64,000 nucleotides of DNA from Nodularia spumigena CCY9414 (GTDB taxonomy: Bacteria > Cyanobacteriota > Cyanobacteriia > Cyanobacteriales > Nostocaceae): the NCBI RefSeq assembly GCF_000340565.2, contig NZ_CP007203.1:5278706-5342705 (forward strand), written 5' to 3'. Positions 59,797 through 64,000 of the stretch are shown one piece after another. The translations under genes and the position numbers were made by a program. The notes under the pieces were generated by a model. It worked only from the letters and a program-made list of their open reading frames with translations. It searched no databases and had not been told where the DNA came from. Position 1 is the first letter of the stretch, and every line of letters starts with the position of its first letter.

Positions 59797-59945
59797 CAAT
59801 GACTAATGACTAATGACCAATGACCAATGACTAATGACCAATGACTAATGACTAATGACCAATGACCAATGACTAATGACCAATGACTAATGACCAATGA
59901 CCAATGACCAATGACCAATGACCAATGACCAATGACTAATGACTA
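59797..59945 (+). repeat. CTAATGA/CCAATGA heptamer array (about 21 units)
   Basis: This is the longest heptamer array of the window, between scyF and scyE. Its last unit overlaps the scyE 3' end. The minus-strand open frame through it (repeating SHWSLVIGHWSLV) is a repeat artefact. Confidence 0.95.
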
Positions 59946-61255
59946 AGTTTGCGCTTTGCTAGAGAAGTTGTGCTGAATGCTGCTGCGGCGATGAGACCTA
60001 GTACAGTGGTGGGTTCGGGAACTTTCTGGGCGCTCAGATCAATTTTGATCAGTTGTCCTGTTCCTGAGAGTCTGGAATTATTTGAGGTATATAAATTGCC
60101 ATCTGGACCAAACGTTAAGCCTGAAGCTAGCTCTAGTCCATCTCCACTCCAGATGGTTGTGCGATCGCCATTAGGAGCTATTTTGATCACAGAACCACCA
60201 ACATCACCGATGATATTACCGCCCTGTTCAATGGCTTTCCATTCTGACTGATCAAGGTGTTGCAATGCATACAAATTGCCTTCAGGGTCGTATGCCACGC
60301 CTGTCAGTTGTGTGAAACCATCAGCAAGGGTTTCTATTGATAAATCATCAGGGTTAACTTTATGGATGCGGGCTTCACCTTCTGGATAGGGAAAATAAGT
60401 AAATTCGCTGACTGTTAAACTCCCATCAGGTGCGATCGCAATCCCTGTGGGTACAGATTGGTTTGATACTGGAAGACCATTGGATGCACTTGTAAAACCT
60501 GGGGGTAATTCCGCCCCTCCGGTTGGATCTACTATCCCCTCTGGAAGAGTTGGGAATTCTAGTTGATCTGCTGATATGAGTTTCTCTGGGAATTTGGCTA
60601 CGTTCTTAATACCACTGCCATCAAGTCCCACAGAATATATTGTATTTCCGCCCCCATCAACAACGTAAGCTGTATCATCCTGAATTGCCATGGCATAAGG
60701 GTTGCTAATCACATCACTGCCATCAGGATTATTTTGGAGTTCATAGTCTGCAAAATCGGCAAGACTTGTGAGTGAATTAGTTTCTAAGTCTACTTGATAT
60801 AATTGTCCGAGTAAGGGGGCGTTTAATGGATCTTCTCGTGTGTTGGGATTCCCAGCATAGCCGTATAAAAGATACGCGTTGCCTTGGGAATCAAATTTAA
60901 AGTCCGCAGGACCTGCCGCTTGTTCCCCAGAAGGGGTTAATGCTAAAGATGGGAGATTCGGGATGACGGTTTCTGTTTTCCCGTCTGGAGTAATTTTGAG
61001 CAGGGAAGCAGTATCACCAGAACATAAAGGTATATATTGGGCGCTAGGTGATGGTACACAACTTCCGTCTTTGCCATCGCCCCCGGAACCACTCTCTGTT
61101 AAATAAATACTACCATCAGGAGCAAAGTCAAAATTTCGGGGATTATTCAGACCATCGGCGATTACTGATAGAGTGGCGGCTGATGCTGCTTTGGTAGTAG
61201 CTACAGTGGCAATACAAAGAGTCAAAAAAGTCAGAGTCAATGACTTGAGTTTCAT
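59936..61255 (-). CDS. scyE: ScyE (ScyD/ScyE family), exported, PEP-CTERM-like
   Basis: The 439-residue protein has a signal peptide (LTLTFLTLCIATVATTKAASA) and beta-propeller-like repeats (LNNPRNFDFAPDGSIYLTESG, GVAYDPEGNLYALQH, SGLTFGPDGNLYTSNN). It has Cys pair CVPSPSAQYIPLC and a terminal VPEPTTVLGLIAAAAFS plus basic tail. It is a paralogue of the gene upstream. scyD and scyE are assigned only from order scyC-scyD-scyE-scyF as known in Nostoc punctiforme. The last residues (LSH, TAG) come from a heptamer repeat. Confidence 0.8.
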   Translation of the reverse strand: MKLKSLTLTFLTLCIATVATTKAASAATLSVIADGLNNPRNFDFAPDGSIYLTESGSGGDGKDGSCVPSPSAQYIPLCSGDTASLLKITPDGKTETVIPNLPSLALTPSGEQAAGPADFKFDSQGNAYLLYGYAGNPNTREDPLNAPLLGQLYQVDLETNSLTSLADFADYELQNNPDGSDVISNPYAMAIQDDTAYVVDGGGNTIYSVGLDGSGIKNVAKFPEKLISADQLEFPTLPEGIVDPTGGAELPPGFTSASNGLPVSNQSVPTGIAIAPDGSLTVSEFTYFPYPEGEARIHKVNPDDLSIETLADGFTQLTGVAYDPEGNLYALQHLDQSEWKAIEQGGNIIGDVGGSVIKIAPNGDRTTIWSGDGLELASGLTFGPDGNLYTSNNSRLSGTGQLIKIDLSAQKVPEPTTVLGLIAAAAFSTTSLAKRKLSH

Positions 61256-61377
61256 AGTTTTAGAAATTGATAGTTGGTAATTTGTAGAAATTTTTATGAC
61301 AAGGAATCTCTTGCCCTAGTGGTATTTAGGGTAAACACTGGTATTAATTGAAAACTTTTTATCTGAGCGCTCAGGCT

Positions 61378-62637
61378 TTATTTTTGAAGGGGTTTGAGGC
61401 TGCTATTCTTTCGCAACTGAACAACGCCCAAAGCGCCGAGAGTTAATACACCTAATGCAGAATTAGGTTCAGGAACAGACTGGATATTTTTAATACGGAT
61501 AATTTGTCCTTCTCCGGGGCGATCGCCTCGGTTGGCAATGTATATATCACCATCTCGACCAATTGTCAAGGCAACAGGCGATTCTAATCCATTACCACTG
61601 AGAATCGTGGTGCGATCGCCATTGGGAGCTATTTTGATCAAAGAACCATCTAGATTACCTTTCCAGGCTGACTCATTGGCATACTGCAAAGCGTACAAAT
61701 TGCCATGTTGATCAAATTCCAAGTCTATAAGTTGGGTAAAACCATCTGCATAGATTGTGGGAATACCATTATCACCAACTCGATAGATTTTTGCGCCATC
61801 TTCTGGAAACGGAAAACCTGTATATTCACTTATATAGTAGGCTCCGTCTGGTCCTTTGGCAACACCTGACGGGACTGATTGCGTAGTCAAGTCTAATGGT
61901 GGTGCTTCGGTTTGAGATGCTACTTGTTCGGGTTCGTTCGATGGGGAAAGGGAAGGTGGGAAGACTGGATTGGTTAATGTCTGTCGGGGAAATATGGCCG
62001 TTACTTGCAAATCAGACCCCACAGTATTAGCACTTAATAAGCTGTTGGCAGCAGAATCAACCGTCACCAGTTGATGATCATCTATTAAAATTTTTAAGGG
62101 ATTGCTATTCAAGTCATCGCCATCAGGATTGTTCACGAGTTCATGGTTCGATATATCTGCAATACTCGTCCACGAATTGGTATCAAAATCAGGAGCGATG
62201 ATTGTTCCTAGTCCAGTTTCACCCAAAAGAGCGCGATAGGTAGGATTAGTCCCATACCCCAGCAACACATAAGGCTTACCTGTAGCATCAAATTGAATAT
62301 CACGGGGACCAGCAGCTCTTTTGCCATCTGGTAATGCTAAGGAAGGTAATCCTGTGAGTACGGGCTTGATTTCACCGTTTTCAATGACGCTGACTACTCC
62401 CGTATTACCATAGCACAAGGAGTCGCCTTCACCGCTTGCTGGTGGAACGCAAGCGCCATTTCCTCCTGTTCCACCTTCTGTTATATATAGTTTACCGTCG
62501 GGGGTAAAGCTGAGTCCACCTGGATTATTTAAACCTTCGGCAATTACTGTAAAGGATGCGGCTTCTGCTGCTTTTATTCCCGAAACAGCAGTAATATAAA
62601 GGCTGAGTAGGGTAATAGTAAGTTGCGTGATTTTCAT
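61378..62637 (-). CDS. scyD: ScyD (ScyD/ScyE family), exported, PEP-CTERM-like
   Basis: The 419-residue protein is similar throughout to the neighbouring ScyE: signal peptide (LTITLLSLYITAVSGIKAAEA), LNNPGGLSFTPDGKLYITEGG, CVPPASGEGDSLC, LEFDQHGNLYALQYA. The C-terminal tail VPEPNSALGVLTLGALGVVQ plus basic residues is again PEP-CTERM-like. It is likely an extracytoplasmic beta-propeller protein. The precise role is unknown; genetic data for scyD indicate it is not essential for pigment formation, as I recall, and this is not verified here. Confidence 0.8.
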   Translation of the reverse strand: MKITQLTITLLSLYITAVSGIKAAEAASFTVIAEGLNNPGGLSFTPDGKLYITEGGTGGNGACVPPASGEGDSLCYGNTGVVSVIENGEIKPVLTGLPSLALPDGKRAAGPRDIQFDATGKPYVLLGYGTNPTYRALLGETGLGTIIAPDFDTNSWTSIADISNHELVNNPDGDDLNSNPLKILIDDHQLVTVDSAANSLLSANTVGSDLQVTAIFPRQTLTNPVFPPSLSPSNEPEQVASQTEAPPLDLTTQSVPSGVAKGPDGAYYISEYTGFPFPEDGAKIYRVGDNGIPTIYADGFTQLIDLEFDQHGNLYALQYANESAWKGNLDGSLIKIAPNGDRTTILSGNGLESPVALTIGRDGDIYIANRGDRPGEGQIIRIKNIQSVPEPNSALGVLTLGALGVVQLRKNSSLKPLQK

Positions 62638-62663
62638 CTGTTGCAGGTATTGATGGCGTAATG

Positions 62664-62713
62664 TTTTTAAACGCAGAGGGGCGCTGAGGTAACGCTGAGG
62701 TACGCTGAGGTTT
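62664..62713 (+). repeat. Diverged copy of the AAACGCAAAGG-type terminal repeat
   Basis: The sequence TTTTTAAACGCAGAGG...TAACGCTGAGGTACGCTGAGG is a diverged version of the terminal repeats of the GxxExxY unit. It lies between scyC and scyD without any gene. Confidence 0.5.
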
Positions 62714-62778
62714 AATTCTCTGGGAATTCTGTTTATGGGTTTGAGGTGGAAATTGGCGGTAGGGCTTTCAGGTTTTTT

Positions 62779-63750
62779 TTAGTGGCTGGTAATTAGGGAA
62801 TTTTGATTTTTTGGGATATAGCTCATTCCTAAGTCAAAGGATTTTATGTTTCCTGCTTGGGCTTCTAGCATCCTTTTGATGTTCATGCTTTCGGCTCCAA
62901 AGTCTTCTATTTGCAGTTTCCCGTGGGCGAGAAGTTGATCTGTTTTCCAAAATGTGATTCTATGCAGGATGAAGCCTGATGCTTCAGGATCAGCGAAGGC
63001 GTAAGCTGTGGGTATGAGGAGGGCGACGGAACGCTGATAAAATCCGTAGTCTGGATAAAAGTTTTCTTGTTCGAGTAAGTTGTATTTGCTTAAGTTATGT
63101 AGTCTCAGAGAAATTTTGATTTTTTGATCATATTCATCTCTGAATTCACCTGACTGGGAAGTAATTTCTCCAGATGGTCTGACTAAATGCGCCCACTCAT
63201 CCATATTTTTTAAGTCTGATAAATACTTGACTCCCATGTTAATTGGCGCATCAACATAAATGGTATCGGTATCGATGAAGTGGCGACCTTTGGCTGCTGT
63301 ACTACGTCCGGCTTGGCGTTCTAATATGGCTTTGAGGGAACGAGTTTCGGATGTATGTACGGTGTGAATTCCCTGCATTATCATGGGGGTTTGTCGTTTG
63401 GGATCGACAAAGCTTAACCAATGGAAGTACACACCTTTTTCATCGGTTTCTGGGTCAATGTAGCTGGGAGGAAACAATAAAACAGGATAGACTTGGAAGT
63501 AGTTATTGTACTCAAATCCACAGTGCCATTCGATGCCATAAAAAAGCGGATTTTCTAGCTTTTTTACATGATAGTAGAGATTTTTATGATAACCTGATGC
63601 TGTTCCCAGCCAGGTATCTTCGTCAATTTGCTCGATCATCCGGCTAAAAAGTGTCCAATCGTCTAAGTTTTTTAGACTGCAAAGATACTCAAAGGCGCTC
63701 TCTGGGGAAGTAGCGATATAAGTTGATGTTGCAAATGAGTTTTTTTCCAT
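62779..63750 (-). CDS. scyC: ScyC, scytonemin monomer cyclase
   Basis: The 323-residue cytosolic protein matches ScyC in size and position next to scyB. It comprises two similar halves with repeated SRPBCC-like features (PESAFEYLCSLKNLDDWTLF and INMGVKYLSDLKNMDEWAHL). ScyC is known to cyclise the product of ScyA into the tricyclic ketone half of scytonemin. It starts MEKNSFATSTYIA 29 bp after the scyB stop. Confidence 0.93.
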   Translation of the reverse strand: MEKNSFATSTYIATSPESAFEYLCSLKNLDDWTLFSRMIEQIDEDTWLGTASGYHKNLYYHVKKLENPLFYGIEWHCGFEYNNYFQVYPVLLFPPSYIDPETDEKGVYFHWLSFVDPKRQTPMIMQGIHTVHTSETRSLKAILERQAGRSTAAKGRHFIDTDTIYVDAPINMGVKYLSDLKNMDEWAHLVRPSGEITSQSGEFRDEYDQKIKISLRLHNLSKYNLLEQENFYPDYGFYQRSVALLIPTAYAFADPEASGFILHRITFWKTDQLLAHGKLQIEDFGAESMNIKRMLEAQAGNIKSFDLGMSYIPKNQNSLITSH

Positions 63751-63779
63751 TTTTCACTCCTTAAATTAATATTTAGTAA

Positions 63780-64000
63780 TTAAGCCGCAAGTTCGGGAAT
63801 CTTGCTTTTTTTAGCATTCATTATCCGGTCTTCTGCTAACTGTTTGGATGCATCATTTGTGGTAATTTTCTGCTGTTTAGCAATGTCAAAGATGGCGAGA
63901 AGGGTGTCATAAATGTTATGGACTTGTTGAAAGGCTTTTTCTTCGTTGTAGCCAATCATTTCGTTGTAAACATTAATCAAACCTCCAGCATTAATTACAT
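63780..64000 (-). CDS. scyB: ScyB, leucine-dehydrogenase-like tryptophan dehydrogenase (3' end only)
   Basis: Only the C-terminal 72 codons are in the window; the frame is open to the edge (VINAGGLINVYNEMIGYNEE..., ending KKSKIPELAA). The VINAGGLINVYNE block is typical of Glu/Leu/Phe/Val dehydrogenases. ScyB oxidatively deaminates tryptophan to indole-3-pyruvate, the first committed step of scytonemin synthesis. scyA is expected immediately upstream, outside the window. Confidence 0.92.
   Translation of the reverse strand, partial: VINAGGLINVYNEMIGYNEEKAFQQVHNIYDTLLAIFDIAKQQKITTNDASKQLAEDRIMNAKKSKIPELAA

Noticed and set aside
59682-59918. Minus-strand open frame reading repeated SHWSLVIGHWSLV
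   Set aside because: It is a translation of the heptamer array; a 7-bp unit stays open by chance and no RBS or family is seen.

Overview
The window is chromosomal DNA of a filamentous, probably heterocyst-forming cyanobacterium of the Nostoc/Anabaena type. The evidence is the abundance of the HIP1 octamer GCGATCGC, an allophycocyanin gene (apcD), cyanobacteria-specific families (DUF3038/DUF4335), TCATTGG/TCATTAG heptamer arrays and GGGAGTA-type short tandem repeats typical of Nostocales, and a scytonemin gene cluster. No rRNA, tRNA or CRISPR array was recognised.

Left part (1-20 kb). An IS630-type transposase fragment opens the window, followed by a hybrid response regulator/kinase, an orphan antitoxin-like ORF and an Rpn-type nuclease. 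Next is the urease operon ureD-A-B-C on the minus strand. It is split between ureB and ureC by a GxxExxY gene on the opposite strand, framed by 47-bp near-perfect inverted repeats. A solo end of the same unit lies upstream of ureD. A radical-SAM/methyltransferase pair, a second Rpn gene and a decayed methyltransferase relic follow. Then come a GTPase/membrane-protein pair, CIRCE-controlled groESL, a LuxR-type response regulator, a HigBA toxin-antitoxin pair and asnS.

Middle part (20-40 kb). This is mostly housekeeping: anti-sigma-type kinase, a TnpB relic, rlmD, apcD, purL, purF, a methyltransferase, an ABC permease, apt, DUF3038-DUF4335, an FHA-containing class A penicillin-binding protein, lspA, bioY and a glycine-rich protein. 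Several MITE-like elements and tandem repeats fill the gaps.

Right part (39.9-64 kb). All genes are on the minus strand and form one metabolic supercluster for the UV sunscreen scytonemin. In transcription order: scyB (cut by the window end), scyC, scyD, scyE, scyF, eboA, eboB, eboC, a glycosyltransferase, tyrA, dsbA, eboD (aroB-like), eboE, eboF, trpE(G), trpC, trpA, trpB, trpD and DAHP synthase. The trp/aro/tyr genes supply tryptophan and p-hydroxyphenylpyruvate. ScyB and ScyC, with ScyA presumably just outside the window, build the monomer. The ebo genes are known to be needed to deliver it to the periplasm. ScyD, ScyE and ScyF look exported and end in PEP-CTERM-like tails. Repeats have invaded this cluster at many junctions and even inside trpD.
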